Origin: an uncultured Alphaproteobacteria bacterium
GTDB lineage: Bacteria > Pseudomonadota > Alphaproteobacteria > RF32 > CAG-239
DNA length: 64,000 bases
NCBI GenBank assembly: GCA_944391475.1
Contig: CALXTR010000005.1
Location: forward strand, 26,514 to 90,513
Direction: 5' to 3'
The position numbers were made by a program, and so were the translations under genes. The notes beneath the pieces are model-generated. The model ran no database searches. It was not told the origin of the DNA and saw nothing but the letters and a program-made list of their open reading frames with translations. Shown piece by piece: positions 37,579-47,707 of the stretch; within the stretch, counting starts at the first letter, position 1, and every line of letters begins with the position of its first letter.

Positions 37579-37610
37579 AAAAAAAGCTCCCGATTTCTCG
37601 GGAGCTTTTT
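37579..37610. terminator. Terminator of rpoA
   Basis: A perfect 10-bp stem (AAGCTCCCGA / TCGGGAGCTT) with a four-base loop at 37584-37607 has A-run on the left and T-run on the right. On the minus strand it lies eight bases after the rpoA stop. Confidence 0.9.
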
Positions 37611-37618
37611 AATTGGGT

Positions 37619-38647
37619 TTAGAAGTGTTCATCAACTCTCTTGATGAGTTCTTCAATATTTTCAGGCGGCCAACCCGGAGTATCCATTCCGAGGTGGATT
37701 CCCATCTTAGCCAATACTTCTTTAATTTCGTTCAAAGACTTACGACCAAAATTCGGAGTTCTGAGCATTTCAGCCTCGGTCTTTTGAACCAAATCACCGA
37801 TGTAAACAATATTGTCATTCTTAAGGCAGTTAGCTGAACGAACAGAAAGTTCAAGCTCTTCAACCTTCTTCAACAAGTTGCGATTGAACGGCAATTCTTC
37901 TTTCTCAACTTCAGCCTCATTTTCCGGCTCATCAAAGTTAATGAACGGTTTGAGCTGATCTTGTAAAATACGAGCCGACAAAGCCACAGCATCTTCAGGA
38001 GAAACCACACCATTGGTTTCCACTACCATGGTCAACTTGTCATAGTCGGTAACTTGACCAACACGGGTATTTTCTACCTTATAAGACACTTTTTTAACCG
38101 GAGAATAGATTGCATCAACCGCAATCACACCGATAGGAGCATCAGGAGTTTTGTTCATAGCAGCAGGTACATAACCCTTACCGGTATTAACCGTCAATTC
38201 CATACTGATTTTAGCACCGGCATCCAGATTACAAATAACCAAATCAGGATTTTTGATTTCCACATCATGACCGGTATCAATCATAGCTGCAGTAACCGCG
38301 CAAGGTCCTTCAGCTTTAAGTGTCATAGTTTTCGGTCCCTCGCCATGAACGGCAACGGCCAAGCATTTAATATTCAGGACAATATCTGTAACATCTTCCC
38401 GAACACCCGGAACCACAGAAAACTCATGCAGCACGCCATTAATTTTGATTGCTGTAACGGCACCACCCTGCAAAGAAGAGAGCAAAACTCTTCTCAAAGC
38501 ATTACCGAGTGTCAGCCCGAAGCCCCGTTCCAGAGGTTCAACCACGATTTTAGCTTTGTTACCGCCATCACTAGGAACAACTTCTAAGTTCGTAGGTTTA
38601 ATAAGTTCTTGCCAATTTTTTTGAATCACTGGTATGTCCTCTTTCAA
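37619..38647 (-). CDS. rpoA: RNA polymerase alpha subunit
   Basis: RpoA starts assembly of RNA polymerase and contacts upstream promoter DNA and activators. The protein has 342 residues: an N-terminal dimerisation domain up to about 235, a linker, and a C-terminal helix-hairpin-helix domain (about 255-325) with [18 protein letters not shown]. It is the last gene of the rpsM-rpsK-rpoA transcript and ends in a strong terminator instead of continuing into rplQ. Confidence 0.97.
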   Translation of the reverse strand: MKEDIPVIQKNWQELIKPTNLEVVPSDGGNKAKIVVEPLERGFGLTLGNALRRVLLSSLQGGAVTAIKINGVLHEFSVVPGVREDVTDIVLNIKCLAVAVHGEGPKTMTLKAEGPCAVTAAMIDTGHDVEIKNPDLVICNLDAGAKISMELTVNTGKGYVPAAMNKTPDAPIGVIAVDAIYSPVKKVSYKVENTRVGQVTDYDKLTMVVETNGVVSPEDAVALSARILQDQLKPFINFDEPENEAEVEKEELPFNRNLLKKVEELELSVRSANCLKNDNIVYIGDLVQKTEAEMLRTPNFGRKSLNEIKEVLAKMGIHLGMDTPGWPPENIEELIKRVDEHF

Positions 38648-38719
38648 TTAGTGCATATGCATATATTACAAAAAACAAAGACCGGAGAGGCGAAGCCTCT
38701 CCCATCAACAAACATCAAA

Positions 38720-39112
38720 CTATACGCGACGTCTTTTCTTCATACGGCAACCATTATGCGGGATTGGGGTAACATCACGAATAGAAGTGATAGTAAAACC
38801 AATCACCTGCAAGGCTCTAATTGCGGATTCGCGTCCAGAACCAGGACCCTTAACTTCAACTTCCAAGGTTTTCATACCATGTTCTTGAGCTTTTTTACCA
38901 GCATCTTCAGCGGCAACTTGAGCGGCATAAGGGGTAGACTTACGAGAACCCTTAAAGCCTTGCGCACCGGAGGTAGACCAAGCTACGGTATTACCCTGAG
39001 CATCGGTTATAGTAACTCTAGTATTATTGAAAGTCGAATTCACATGGGCAACACCCGCGGTGATATTCTTCTTTTCTTTTCTTTTCACACGTTGTGATAC
39101 TGCTTTTGCCAT
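38720..39112 (-). CDS. rpsK: 30S ribosomal protein S11
   Basis: The 130-residue S11 of the 30S platform. Conserved stretches include [18 protein letters not shown] and the C-terminal [18 protein letters not shown]. It follows rpsM by 19 bases and precedes rpoA, which is the standard alpha operon order. Confidence 0.97.
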   Translation of the reverse strand: MAKAVSQRVKRKEKKNITAGVAHVNSTFNNTRVTITDAQGNTVAWSTSGAQGFKGSRKSTPYAAQVAAEDAGKKAQEHGMKTLEVEVKGPGSGRESAIRALQVIGFTITSIRDVTPIPHNGCRMKKRRRV

Positions 39113-39131
39113 TTAACAACTACCCTTCAAA

Positions 39132-39500
39132 CTATTTCTTCTTATTAGCAACAGTTTTACGTTTACCTTTACGAGTTCTGGCATTTTGTTTAGTACTCTG
39201 CCCACGAACCGGCAAACCTTTACGGTGCCGCAGACCACGATAGCAACCGAGGTCCATCAATCTTTTAATATTAACGCCAACTTCGCGACGCAATTCACCT
39301 TCAACCAAGATGTTGCTGTCGATTTCCTCACGGATTTTTGCCACCTGATCATCAGACAATTGATGAACACGCAAATCCGGAGAAACACCGGTTTTTGCAC
39401 AAATGTCTTGAGCAGTTTTTCTTCCAATACCAAAGATATAGGTCAGGGCGACTTCTATTTTCTTGGCAGTTGGGATATTTACACCAGCTATACGAGCCAA
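39132..39500 (-). CDS. rpsM: 30S ribosomal protein S13
   Basis: The 122-residue S13 of the 30S head with start [14 protein letters not shown] and the C-terminal [19 protein letters not shown]. It is the first gene of the alpha operon here, with its own strong promoter at 39571-39598; rpmJ, which often sits nearby, is not present. Confidence 0.97.
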   Translation of the reverse strand: MARIAGVNIPTAKKIEVALTYIFGIGRKTAQDICAKTGVSPDLRVHQLSDDQVAKIREEIDSNILVEGELRREVGVNIKRLMDLGCYRGLRHRKGLPVRGQSTKQNARTRKGKRKTVANKKK

Positions 39501-39570
39501 ATTAACTCTCCATTCTTATATATTGAAACACATTTAAAAAGTTGATCACCACTCTTCAAAATTAAGCCGG

Positions 39571-39598
39571 ATTATATGCTAATTTTTTTTAGTGTCAA
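39571..39598 (-). promoter_or_regulatory. Strong promoter of rpsM-rpsK-rpoA
   Basis: On the minus strand consensus TTGACA (39593-39598), 16 bases, consensus TATAAT (39571-39576). About 70 bases of leader precede rpsM. This makes the alpha operon independent of adk. Confidence 0.8.
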
Positions 39599-39652
39599 CC
39601 ACCCTTTTCACAAAAATACTGAAAAAAACGCATTTTTTTCAAAAAATTACTA

Positions 39653-40321
39653 CTACAGACCCAAAATTGCATCTACCTTTTTACCAGTAGCCTCAATTGT
39701 ACCTGTACCATCTACGCATCTGAGCACTCCTTTTTTCTCAAAATAAGGAATGGTCGGATAAGTAAGCGCCCGATAATTGACGAGTCTGTTCTGTACGGTG
39801 GTTCGATTATCATCGATTCGCCGGTAGAAATCAGTTCCTCCGCACTTATCGCACACCCCATAAACTTTGGGCTTATGAAACTTATCATGATATCCTTCTC
39901 CGCAGGTCATGCAGGCATAGCGCCCCAAGATACGCTCCATGATAATTTCATCAGGCACCTGAATTTCGATTACTGCATCAAGCTTAATTCCCTTATCGGC
40001 CAACATTTTTTCCAAAATTTCAGCCTGCGGCAATGTCCGCGGGAAACCATCTAAAATAAAACCGTTTTTGCAGTCATCTTCCTCGATTCGTTTTGATACC
40101 ATATCAATAATCATTTCATCGGTAACAAACGAACCGGCATCAAGCAAAGCCTTAATTTCAGAGCCCAGCTTTGTTCCCTTGGCAGCTTCTGCTCTAAGCA
40201 TTTCGCCCGTAGAGAGATGGCAGATGCCAAGTTTTTCTTTCAACCGACGAGCCTGAGTGCCTTTACCGCACCCAGGAGCTCCGGTGAAAACCACATGCAA
40301 TCCCATTCCGTCTTTGCTCAT
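39653..40321 (-). CDS. adk: Adenylate kinase
   Basis: Balances AMP, ADP and ATP. The protein has 222 residues with P-loop GAPGCGKGT near residue 14. It has a long lid with four cysteines (CMTC and CDKC), indicating a structural zinc. Family members with a zinc lid are found in several lineages. It overlaps secY by one base (TAATG-type junction), as in spc operons. Confidence 0.96.
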   Translation of the reverse strand: MSKDGMGLHVVFTGAPGCGKGTQARRLKEKLGICHLSTGEMLRAEAAKGTKLGSEIKALLDAGSFVTDEMIIDMVSKRIEEDDCKNGFILDGFPRTLPQAEILEKMLADKGIKLDAVIEIQVPDEIIMERILGRYACMTCGEGYHDKFHKPKVYGVCDKCGGTDFYRRIDDNRTTVQNRLVNYRALTYPTIPYFEKKGVLRCVDGTGTIEATGKKVDAILGL

Positions 40322-41673
40322 TATCTTCTCTTTCCTTTAGAAGCCAATGAAGCTTTGCGAATGAGGGATTCATATTGATAAGCAATCAAATGCGACTGCA
40401 ATTGTCCGACAAAATCCATGGTCACTTGTACCACGATGAGCAAGGTTGTACCACCCAAGACAAATGGAATTGCCAATTTAGAAATCAAAATTTCAGGCAA
40501 AATACACAAAGCCACCAAATAAGCCGAACCAAGTACTGTCAAACGAGTAACCACATAATCCAGATATTCAGCCGTATTTTTACCCGGACGAATACCGGCG
40601 ATAAAGCCACCGTGTTTTTTCAAATTGTCGGCTGTTTCTTCCGGATTAAACACAATTGCGGTATAGAAAAACGCAAAGAACAAAATCAAACCGGCATACA
40701 AAACCAAATACAGCGGTTGACCATGCCCCAACAGCTGGCTTAAAGTTTGCACCCAAGATGGACCACTTTCAGCGCTAAAACTTGCAATCGTAATTGGCAG
40801 CAACAACAAAGAGCTGGCAAAAATCGGAGGAATAACACCGGTTGGATTAATTTTGAGTGGCAAGTGTGAGCTGTCTGCAGTAGAGCCGCCAAGCATAGCG
40901 GTTCTTTTCGGATATTGAATAGTGATTTTGCGTTGAGCTCTTTCCACCAAAACAATAACATAAATGAGGGCCAAAACCATTACCATCAAAAGCGCAATAA
41001 CGCTAAGCGGCAATGAATCAGTGCGACCCAATTCAAAAGTTTGAGCTAAAGCACTGGGGATACCGGCAATAATACCAACCGTAATGATGAGCGAAGAGCC
41101 GTTACCTACCCCACGCGCGGTGATTTGCTCTCCGAGCCATACGATAAACATCGTACCACCGACCAAAGAAACTACGGTAGTGAAGCGGAATACAAAGCCC
41201 GGATCAACCACCGCAGACATACCGCTACTACCCTTCATTCCTTCCAAACCAACAGCAATACCATAACCTTGAATAATGGTAATCAATACTGTTAAAACGC
41301 GTGTATATTGGGTAATTTTACGATGTCCGGCCGGACCTTCTTTCTTAAGTGCCTGCAAAGAAGGAATCACCGATTGTCCGAGCTGTACAATGATTGAAGC
41401 AGAAATGTAAGGCATAATGTTTAAAGCAAAAATGGTCATACGCTCCAAAGCACCACCGGCAAACATATTAAACATACCCAAAATACCGCCGGAGTTCCGA
41501 TCAAAGATGTCCGCCAAAATTTTCGGATCGATTCCTGGAAGCGGAATAAAAGTCCCCAAACGAAATACGATTAAAGCCATAATGGTAAACCATAATCTTT
41601 TTTTCAGTTCTTCGGCTTTACCCAAGACTGACATATCCAGATTGGCTGCCATTTTCTCTGCGAGTGATACCAT
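40321..41673 (-). CDS. secY: Preprotein translocase subunit SecY
   Basis: The central channel of the Sec translocon. The ten transmembrane segments start with the typical AEELKKRLWFTIMALIVFRLG region; RPGKNTAEYLD in a cytoplasmic loop is a family signature. The start at 41673 (MVSLAEKMAANLDMS) has AAGGA eight bases upstream and agrees with relatives; the frame extends 11 codons further but without support. Unlike in most bacteria, rplO is not directly upstream, and secY has its own promoter. Confidence 0.96.
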   Translation of the reverse strand: MVSLAEKMAANLDMSVLGKAEELKKRLWFTIMALIVFRLGTFIPLPGIDPKILADIFDRNSGGILGMFNMFAGGALERMTIFALNIMPYISASIIVQLGQSVIPSLQALKKEGPAGHRKITQYTRVLTVLITIIQGYGIAVGLEGMKGSSGMSAVVDPGFVFRFTTVVSLVGGTMFIVWLGEQITARGVGNGSSLIITVGIIAGIPSALAQTFELGRTDSLPLSVIALLMVMVLALIYVIVLVERAQRKITIQYPKRTAMLGGSTADSSHLPLKINPTGVIPPIFASSLLLLPITIASFSAESGPSWVQTLSQLLGHGQPLYLVLYAGLILFFAFFYTAIVFNPEETADNLKKHGGFIAGIRPGKNTAEYLDYVVTRLTVLGSAYLVALCILPEILISKLAIPFVLGGTTLLIVVQVTMDFVGQLQSHLIAYQYESLIRKASLASKGKRR

Positions 41674-41741
41674 TTTACTTATCCTTATACTTATCAAAAA
41701 TACCAAACAGACCCTATTAAGAGTCCTTTTAAGCTAAGATA

Positions 41742-41769
41742 TTAATACACTAAATATTTTTTAATTCAA
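41742..41769 (-). promoter_or_regulatory. Probable secY-adk promoter
   Basis: On the minus strand TTGAAT (41764-41769), 16 bases, TATTAA (41742-41747), about 70 bases before secY. It fits the separation of secY from the spc operon. Confidence 0.5.
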
Positions 41770-41882
41770 CTAATTTATCCACTTACACCACACAAATAAA
41801 GCTTTTCTTTGTTTTAAATATAAATTGCTTGCCAAATTTGGAGATTGCCATAAACTATAAAACATAAAATTAGGAGATAGCA

Positions 41883-42350
41883 ATGGAAGAAAAAGTGTTC
41901 AGACATTCGGTTAAAGCCGTGATTATTAAAGACCATCAGCTCTTGGTTGAGAGCTGCGACTATGGACGAGGGCGCTTTTGCAAACTCCCCGGCGGCGGAC
42001 AAGAATGGGGCGAAACCATGACCCAAGCCTTAATACGAGAATGTAAGGAAGAATTAAATATTGAAGTCATTCCGCAAAGATTATTATTTGCGCGCGACTA
42101 CATCGCCAAAAACCACCACACCACCCTTGATTTACCCTGCTTTCACCTTACCGAATTAATTTTTGAATGCCACGTGCGTGATTTTTCCACTCTCGGCTTA
42201 GGCTCCAATCCAGACAGTGATGCCCAGCAAATCAAATGGATAGGCCTAGATGATTTGGCCAGTTCTGACTTTTACCCCAAGGCCATTATTCCCTACTTGC
42301 AAGACTTATCTACCCTTAAAGACACCCTTGTGTTGGGCGACGTTAATTAA
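41883..42350 (+). CDS. NUDIX hydrolase inserted between secY and rplO
   Basis: A 155-residue NUDIX protein that hydrolyses some nucleoside diphosphate derivative; the substrate is unknown. The NUDIX box GGQEWGETMTQALIRECKEE is complete except that the late glycine is Asn. AGGAG precedes the ATG by seven bases. It is the only plus-strand gene within the ribosomal protein block and divides the usual rplO-secY junction. Confidence 0.88.
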   Translation: MEEKVFRHSVKAVIIKDHQLLVESCDYGRGRFCKLPGGGQEWGETMTQALIRECKEELNIEVIPQRLLFARDYIAKNHHTTLDLPCFHLTELIFECHVRDFSTLGLGSNPDSDAQQIKWIGLDDLASSDFYPKAIIPYLQDLSTLKDTLVLGDVN

Positions 42351-42472
42351 GCTCATAAAATGGAATCCATCCTTGGACCAACGACCAAAGAGGTATTTTT
42401 TAAATGAGGTTTAGTCATTAAACTTTACCCAATTACAATCCCCCCAACAATCCTTGTTATTCAACCGCACAA

Positions 42473-42503
42473 CAAAAAAGGCAGAACCTAAATTCTGCCT
42501 TTT
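42473..42503 (-). terminator. Terminator of the S10-spc operon behind rplO
   Basis: An 8-bp stem (AGGCAGAA / TTCTGCCT) at 42479-42500 with a six-base loop is followed on the minus strand by a run of six T. It ends the long ribosomal transcript before the NUDIX gene. Confidence 0.85.
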
Positions 42504-42523
42504 CACTAACTTAGTATTAAAAC

Positions 42524-42979
42524 CTAAGCAACAATGGTAACTTTACCGCCAGCTTTTTCAACTGCTTCAATTGCAGCTTTAGAAGCGGAGTTAACACTGA
42601 TTTCAACTTTTGCAGTTAAAGCACCGCGAGCCAACAAACGAACACCGTCCAATTGTTTGCTAACAATACCGCTGTTCATCAAAGCTTCAACATTAATAGC
42701 TTCCGCTTTCAATTTACCGGCATCAATAGCTTTTTGGATAGTATCCAAGTTAACCACAGCAAAAGTTTTCGCAAACGGATTTTTGAAACCACGTTTCGGA
42801 AGTCTGCGGTAGATAGGCATTTGACCGCCTTCAAAACCATTAATCGCCACACCGGAACGAGCTTTTTGACCTTTTTGACCATGGCCGGAAGTTTTGCCCG
42901 AACCGCTGCCGATACCGCGACCAACGCGTTTTGCCGACTTTCTGGCGCCTTCGTTATCTTTAATTTCGTTTAATTTCAT
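42524..42979 (-). CDS. rplO: 50S ribosomal protein L15
   Basis: L15 of 151 residues with start [21 protein letters not shown] and a GxGxGK-rich RNA-binding N-terminus. The start at 42979 has AAGGTGA upstream; the frame runs 17 codons further without homology. It is the last gene of the spc part here because secY is displaced. Confidence 0.96.
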   Translation of the reverse strand: MKLNEIKDNEGARKSAKRVGRGIGSGSGKTSGHGQKGQKARSGVAINGFEGGQMPIYRRLPKRGFKNPFAKTFAVVNLDTIQKAIDAGKLKAEAINVEALMNSGIVSKQLDGVRLLARGALTAKVEISVNSASKAAIEAVEKAGGKVTIVA

Positions 42980-43059
42980 TTTCTTCACCTTAAACTGTTC
43001 AAAACTGTTTGTCGGAGCGCAAGCCAACAAGCTGTCCGCCGCGCTCCCACATTCAAGTT

Positions 43060-43239
43060 TTAGTCTTCGACCTTAACGAGGTGAGCCACTTTACGGATCA
43101 TACCTCTGATTGACGGAGTATCTTCCAGCTCAACGGTTTTGCCCATTTTGGTCAGACCCAAACCGCGCAAATTAGCTTTCTGAATATCCGGACGTCCGAT
43201 AGTACTTCCAGTTTGAGTAACTTTAATCTTTTTAGCCAT
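43060..43239 (-). CDS. rpmD: 50S ribosomal protein L30
   Basis: A 59-residue L30, recognised by start [16 protein letters not shown] and the following [17 protein letters not shown]. It begins two bases after the rpsE stop and precedes rplO in the normal order. Confidence 0.94.
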   Translation of the reverse strand: MAKKIKVTQTGSTIGRPDIQKANLRGLGLTKMGKTVELEDTPSIRGMIRKVAHLVKVED

Positions 43240-43241
43240 GA

Positions 43242-43799
43242 CTAAGCCTCCTCAACTTTAGTGGTAGAAGTATTTTCACGACGGCTAACAATATCACCGA
43301 CTTTTTTACCTCTTTTCGAAGCAATCATGCGCGGTGAATTGATAGATTGCAAAGCATCAAAGGTAGCCTTAATCATATTATAAGGATTGTTAGAACCTAA
43401 AGATTTTGCAACCACGTCTTGAACACCCAAAACTTCAAAAATTGCACGCATAGGTCCGCCGGCAATAACACCGGTACCGGCAGGAGCAGTCCTCAAAATA
43501 ACTTTTCCGGCCCCAAAACGTCCGTGCACATCATGATGCAGAGTTCTGCCTTCGCGCAACGGAATGCGTACCATATTTTTCTTAGCTTCATTGGTAGCTT
43601 TAACAATAGCATCCGGAACTTCGGTTGCTTTGCCAGAACCATAGCCAACGCGTCCTTTTTGGTCGCCCACAACGACAACCGCAGCAAAAGACATATTGCG
43701 TCCGCCTTTAACGGTCTTAGCTACACGGTTAATATAAACCAGTTTATCAACCAGTTCATCTTTCTTTTCTGCCTTACGACGATCTACAGCTTGTGCCAT
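43242..43799 (-). CDS. rpsE: 30S ribosomal protein S5
   Basis: S5 of 185 residues with the RNA-binding motif [16 protein letters not shown] and the [16 protein letters not shown] helix region involved in decoding accuracy. It lies ten bases after rplR, two bases before rpmD. Confidence 0.97.
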   Translation of the reverse strand: MAQAVDRRKAEKKDELVDKLVYINRVAKTVKGGRNMSFAAVVVVGDQKGRVGYGSGKATEVPDAIVKATNEAKKNMVRIPLREGRTLHHDVHGRFGAGKVILRTAPAGTGVIAGGPMRAIFEVLGVQDVVAKSLGSNNPYNMIKATFDALQSINSPRMIASKRGKKVGDIVSRRENTSTTKVEEA

Positions 43800-43809
43800 A
43801 CTTATTCTC

Positions 43810-44172
43810 CTAGAATTTCAAACCAGCTTCACGAGCTGCATCAGCCAAAGCTTTAACACGACCATGATAGATATAGCCGCCGCGATCAAACACAACTTCG
43901 CTGACCCCTGCTTTAACGGCTCTCTCTGCAACCACTTTACCAATAAAGCTAGCTGCTTCAATGGTAGAAGATTTTTTAATGCTGTCTCTGATTTCCTTAT
44001 CCAAGGTAGAAGCAGAAACCACGGTTGCACCCTTAGCATCGTCGATAATTTGCGCATAGATATGCTTTCCGCTACGGAAAACCGAAAGTCTCAACTTTCC
44101 GTTAGCAGCCTTTTTGAGAGCGACTCTGATGCGCGCTTTTCTCTTATTTAACAATTCTCTTGGCGTATTCAT
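43810..44172 (-). CDS. rplR: 50S ribosomal protein L18
   Basis: The 120-residue L18, which carries 5S rRNA into the large subunit. Motifs [20 protein letters not shown] and the C-terminal [24 protein letters not shown] are typical. Confidence 0.97.
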   Translation of the reverse strand: MNTPRELLNKRKARIRVALKKAANGKLRLSVFRSGKHIYAQIIDDAKGATVVSASTLDKEIRDSIKKSSTIEAASFIGKVVAERAVKAGVSEVVFDRGGYIYHGRVKALADAAREAGLKF

Positions 44173-44183
44173 TAAATTAATCC

Positions 44184-44720
44184 TTATTTCTTCTTGCCTT
44201 CTTTGCGACGGACATATTCACCTTCTTTGCGAACACCTTTACCTTTGTAAGGTTCAGGTTTTCTAAATTCGCGAATTTCCGCAGCAACTTGGCCGACTAA
44301 TTGTTTATCCGCACCTGAGATACTGATATTTGTAGCACTCGGGCAAGTAATTTTAACACCTTGCGGAGCCGGGAAGATCACATCATGAGAAAATCCCAAA
44401 GACAAAACCAGTTTGGTTCCTTCGACATGGGCTTTATAACCAACGCCCAACAGTTCCAGATTTCTGGTAAAGCCTTCGCTGACACCCTTCACCATGGTGT
44501 TGATGTTAGCACGGGTTGTACCCCACAAAGCTCTGGCCTGTTTAGATTGCGACAAAGGAGAAACACGTACGGCATTTTCCTCTAACTTAACGGCAACATG
44601 GCTGTCATCAAAAGAGCAGCTCAGTTCGCCCAATTTTCCTTTTGCGATAACTGTGTTATCATTGATACTAACAGTAACGCCGGCAGGGATAATAACCGGA
44701 TATTTACCAACTCTAGACAT
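44184..44720 (-). CDS. rplF: 50S ribosomal protein L6
   Basis: L6 of 178 residues with two similar domains; start [15 protein letters not shown] and the C-terminal signature [23 protein letters not shown] are conserved. Confidence 0.97.
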   Translation of the reverse strand: MSRVGKYPVIIPAGVTVSINDNTVIAKGKLGELSCSFDDSHVAVKLEENAVRVSPLSQSKQARALWGTTRANINTMVKGVSEGFTRNLELLGVGYKAHVEGTKLVLSLGFSHDVIFPAPQGVKITCPSATNISISGADKQLVGQVAAEIREFRKPEPYKGKGVRKEGEYVRRKEGKKK

Positions 44721-44732
44721 CCATTTTCTCCC

Positions 44733-45131
44733 TTAAAATACCTGACACAGAATTTCACCGCCAACATTGGCTTTGCGAGCTTCATGATCGCTCATCACTC
44801 CTTGAGGAGTAGAAACGATAGAGATACCCAAGCCATTATAAACTCTCGGCAAATCGCGTACACTTGAATATACACGACGACCCGGAGTAGACACGCGGTA
44901 AATTTCTGTAATTACACCAGTACCTTCATGGTACTTCAATTTAATATTGAGTTCATCAACACCGGGACGAACATTGCGTTTTTCATAACCAGCAATATAT
45001 CCCTCGCGTTTCAAAACTTCCAAAACATTTTCACGCAAACGGGAAGCAGGTGAAACTACCTCGCTTTTCTTCGCTCTTTGTGCGTTTCTAATGCGTGTGA
45101 GCATATCGCCCAAAGTATCAGACATAGACAT
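44733..45131 (-). CDS. rpsH: 30S ribosomal protein S8
   Basis: S8 of 132 residues. [18 protein letters not shown] at the N-terminus and the C-terminal [26 protein letters not shown] are the family signatures. In other bacteria S8 is the autoregulator of the spc operon. Confidence 0.97.
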   Translation of the reverse strand: MSMSDTLGDMLTRIRNAQRAKKSEVVSPASRLRENVLEVLKREGYIAGYEKRNVRPGVDELNIKLKYHEGTGVITEIYRVSTPGRRVYSSVRDLPRVYNGLGISIVSTPQGVMSDHEARKANVGGEILCQVF

Positions 45132-45143
45132 AATCTCACTCTC

Positions 45144-45449
45144 CTACCAACTAGATTTTACCAAACCCGGAATTTCGCCAAACCCAGCCATATCTCTGAG
45201 TTCGCTGCGGCCTAAGCCGAACTTCCGGTAATAACCGCGTGAACGCCCGGTCAACTTACAACGGTTCCGAAAACGGATACGAGCTGAGTTACGGGGCAAT
45301 TCTGCCAATTTCAAAGTCGCCTGGAATCTCTCTTCCGGAGAAATGGTCTTGTCCATTACGATTTCTTTGAGCTTAGAACGACGGTTAGCAAATTTCTCCG
45401 CCATTTTAGCTCTTTTCAGGTTTCTATAAACCGAACTTGTTTTTGCCAT
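45144..45449 (-). CDS. rpsN: 30S ribosomal protein S14 (zinc-free type)
   Basis: S14 of 101 residues, the long form without CxxC zinc pairs; the conserved RNRCKLTGRSRGYYRKFGLGR region is present near the C-terminus. Confidence 0.96.
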   Translation of the reverse strand: MAKTSSVYRNLKRAKMAEKFANRRSKLKEIVMDKTISPEERFQATLKLAELPRNSARIRFRNRCKLTGRSRGYYRKFGLGRSELRDMAGFGEIPGLVKSSW

Positions 45450-45462
45450 AATTTAATCTCCG

Positions 45463-46002
45463 TTATTTCTTGCAAGGCAAGTTGAAACCAGTGAGAAGAG
45501 CCTTAGCTTCTTCATCAGACTTAGCGGTTGTGCAGATAACCACATCCAAACCGCGTACATTTTCCACTTTATCATAGTTGATTTCAGGGAAAATGATTTG
45601 TTCCTTAATGCCGAAAGCAAAGTTACCTCTACCATCAAAGTTCTTTCCGCTGATACCATGGAAGTCTCTAACGCGAGGCAAAGCCATATTGACCAATCTC
45701 TCGAGGAACTCATACATTCTGTCTGAACGCAATGTTACCTTACAACCAATCGGCATACCCTCTCTCAGTTTGAAAGTAGCAATAGATTTACGAGCTTTGG
45801 TCATAACCGGTTTCTGACCGGCAATCATAGCCAACTCTTCCATTGCATTGGTAAGTTTTTTCTTGTCTGTTACAGCGTCACCAACGCCCATATTCAAGAC
45901 AATTTTCGTCAGTTTAGGTATTTCATGTTTGTTCTGATAACCGAATTTTTCCACAAGAGATTTTTTTATGACCTCATTGTAAAGTTTTTCAAAGTTTGTC
46001 AT
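45463..46002 (-). CDS. rplE: 50S ribosomal protein L5
   Basis: L5 of 179 residues, binds 5S rRNA and contacts the P-site tRNA. Conserved stretches include [14 protein letters not shown] and [16 protein letters not shown]. Confidence 0.97.
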   Translation of the reverse strand: MTNFEKLYNEVIKKSLVEKFGYQNKHEIPKLTKIVLNMGVGDAVTDKKKLTNAMEELAMIAGQKPVMTKARKSIATFKLREGMPIGCKVTLRSDRMYEFLERLVNMALPRVRDFHGISGKNFDGRGNFAFGIKEQIIFPEINYDKVENVRGLDVVICTTAKSDEEAKALLTGFNLPCKK

Positions 46003-46013
46003 AAATTTTTCTC

Positions 46014-46331
46014 CTATTTATCGATTACTTCACCGGATTTGCGGGCAACGCGCACTTTTTTACCATTGACTTCTTTGTAACCAACTTTAGTCGGTTTACC
46101 GGTTTTGGCATCAACCAAAGCCACATTAGAAACATGGATCGGTGCTTCTTTGGTTACAATACCGCCAGGAGTAGTTTGGCTGGGTTTGGTGTGTCTTTTA
46201 ACCAAGTTCACACCTTGTACCACCACTTTACCCTCTTTAGGCATAGCTTTTACCACTTCACCGTTTTTACCTTTGTCATCGCCAGACAAGACAACGACCT
46301 GGTCACCCTTTTTAATTTTCATCTTAGGCAT
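46014..46331 (-). CDS. rplX: 50S ribosomal protein L24
   Basis: L24 of 105 residues, an assembly initiator of the large subunit, with KOW motif at the N-terminus ([20 protein letters not shown]). It starts one base after the rplN stop. Confidence 0.96.
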   Translation of the reverse strand: MPKMKIKKGDQVVVLSGDDKGKNGEVVKAMPKEGKVVVQGVNLVKRHTKPSQTTPGGIVTKEAPIHVSNVALVDAKTGKPTKVGYKEVNGKKVRVARKSGEVIDK

Positions 46332-46332
46332 C

Positions 46333-46701
46333 TTATAAGACCTCCGGTGCTAATGAAATAATTTTCATAAATTTCTTGGCACGCAGCTCTCTGGTAACAG
46401 GCCCAAAGATACGAGTACCAATCGGCTCACCGTCTTTATTAATGAGCACAGCCGCATTTTTATCAAAACGGATAACACTTCCGTCTTTACGTCTGATGTC
46501 GCTAGCTGTACGAACGATAACAGCCTTTTGAACATCACCTTTTTTTACACGACCCTTAGGGATAGCATCTTTAACTGACACTACGATAATATCCCCTATT
46601 GTTGCGTGCATTCTCTTGGACCCGCCAAGAACTTTAATGCACTGCACCTGACGAGCGCCGGAGTTATCGGCAACATCAAGGGTGGTTTGCATCTGTATCA
46701 T
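46333..46701 (-). CDS. rplN: 50S ribosomal protein L14
   Basis: L14 of 122 residues with canonical start [18 protein letters not shown] and the C-terminal [20 protein letters not shown]. Confidence 0.97.
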   Translation of the reverse strand: MIQMQTTLDVADNSGARQVQCIKVLGGSKRMHATIGDIIVVSVKDAIPKGRVKKGDVQKAVIVRTASDIRRKDGSVIRFDKNAAVLINKDGEPIGTRIFGPVTRELRAKKFMKIISLAPEVL

Positions 46702-46719
46702 TTTTTAATTCCTTCTTTT

Positions 46720-46956
46720 CTAGGCGTTATCAACTAATACAGTCCAACATTTATTTTTGGAAATAGGTTTAGTTTCTTCAATCTTAACGCTATCACCAAC
46801 TTTGAACTGGTTATTCTCATCATGAGCAGCATATTTTTTGCTTTTCTTGATGAATTTCTTATAAACCGGATGCATCACCTGACGTTCAACTTTAACGACA
46901 ACGGTTTTATCCTGTTTATCACTAACAACAACACCTTGAAGAATTCTTTTAGGCAT
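46720..46956 (-). CDS. rpsQ: 30S ribosomal protein S17
   Basis: S17 of 78 residues. The true start is [18 protein letters not shown] at 46956, with GGAG seven bases upstream. A longer open frame reaches back into rpmC but has no ribosomal protein character. Confidence 0.95.
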   Translation of the reverse strand: MPKRILQGVVVSDKQDKTVVVKVERQVMHPVYKKFIKKSKKYAAHDENNQFKVGDSVKIEETKPISKNKCWTVLVDNA

Positions 46957-46966
46957 ATCTTTTCTC

Positions 46967-47167
46967 CTAACTATTCTTCTTGCGCTCAGAAATGAGCGTG
47001 TTGATTTTTGCAATATCCCGACGGACAGTTCTTATTACCGCAGTATTCGGCAATTGTCCAGTAGAATGTTGGATTCTTAAGTTTAATTGTTCTTTTTTGA
47101 GCTCCAACAATTTTTTTTCGAGTTCATCAATGCTCATAGCACGAAGATCTTTAATCTTATTAGCCAT
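46967..47167 (-). CDS. rpmC: 50S ribosomal protein L29
   Basis: L29 of 66 residues, next to the exit tunnel. The pattern of two helices with [19 protein letters not shown] is typical. It starts two bases after rplP. Confidence 0.96.
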   Translation of the reverse strand: MANKIKDLRAMSIDELEKKLLELKKEQLNLRIQHSTGQLPNTAVIRTVRRDIAKINTLISERKKNS

Positions 47168-47169
47168 TA

Positions 47170-47595
47170 TTATTCTCCTTGCTCTGAAGCTAATTTTTTA
47201 ACAAATTTTGTTTTAATCGGGAGTTTAGCAGCCGCCAAAGCAAAGCCTTCACGAGCTGTATTTTCATCAACACCATCGATTTCAAACAAAATACGACCGG
47301 GTTTAATACGAACTGCCCAGTATTCTGGAGCACCTTTACCTTTACCCATACGAACTTCGGCAGGTTTGTCAGAAACCGGAACATCCGGGAAAACTCTGAT
47401 CCAAAGCTGACCGGCTCTTTTCATAGCACGGGTAACGGCACGACGAGCAGCCTCAATCTGACGTGCGGTAACACGTTCCGGAGTGAGGGCTTTCAGTCCG
47501 TAAGAACCGAAACTCAATTGTGATCCGCCCTTAGCATTACCGTGAATACGGCCTTTGTGCTGCTTGCGGAACTTAATACGTTTTGGACTTAACAT
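47170..47595 (-). CDS. rplP: 50S ribosomal protein L16
   Basis: L16 of 141 residues with start [16 protein letters not shown] and the conserved [22 protein letters not shown] region. A 112-base gap, unusually long for this operon, separates it from rpsC and contains a large inverted repeat. Confidence 0.97.
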   Translation of the reverse strand: MLSPKRIKFRKQHKGRIHGNAKGGSQLSFGSYGLKALTPERVTARQIEAARRAVTRAMKRAGQLWIRVFPDVPVSDKPAEVRMGKGKGAPEYWAVRIKPGRILFEIDGVDENTAREGFALAAAKLPIKTKFVKKLASEQGE

Positions 47596-47626
47596 TTTAC
47601 TTTTACCTTTTTTCTTATCTGGATAG

Positions 47627-47702
47627 TTGTTTTGTGCAGTTCCTCAAAGCCAATCTGAAGAACAATGCTCTTGATTTTGACTAGATAACCTGCACAAAAC
47701 TC
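47627..47702 (-). repeat. Inverted repeat in the rpsC-rplP gap
   Basis: Perfect 11-bp arms GTTTTGTGCAG (47629-47639) and CTGCACAAAAC (47690-47700) enclose 50 bases. On the minus-strand mRNA the structure directly follows an SD-like AAAGGAG that has no good start codon. TTATCT inside and AGATAA outside the stem offer an alternative pairing. It could be a processing site or a regulatory structure. Confidence 0.6.
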
Positions 47703-47707
47703 CTTTC

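Noticed and set aside
37284..37580. A 98-codon plus-strand frame in the rpoA-rplQ gap
   Set aside because: TTG start without a ribosome binding site, composition dominated by Ser, Thr, Leu, His and Tyr as expected from a C-rich, G-poor stretch, and no family resemblance.
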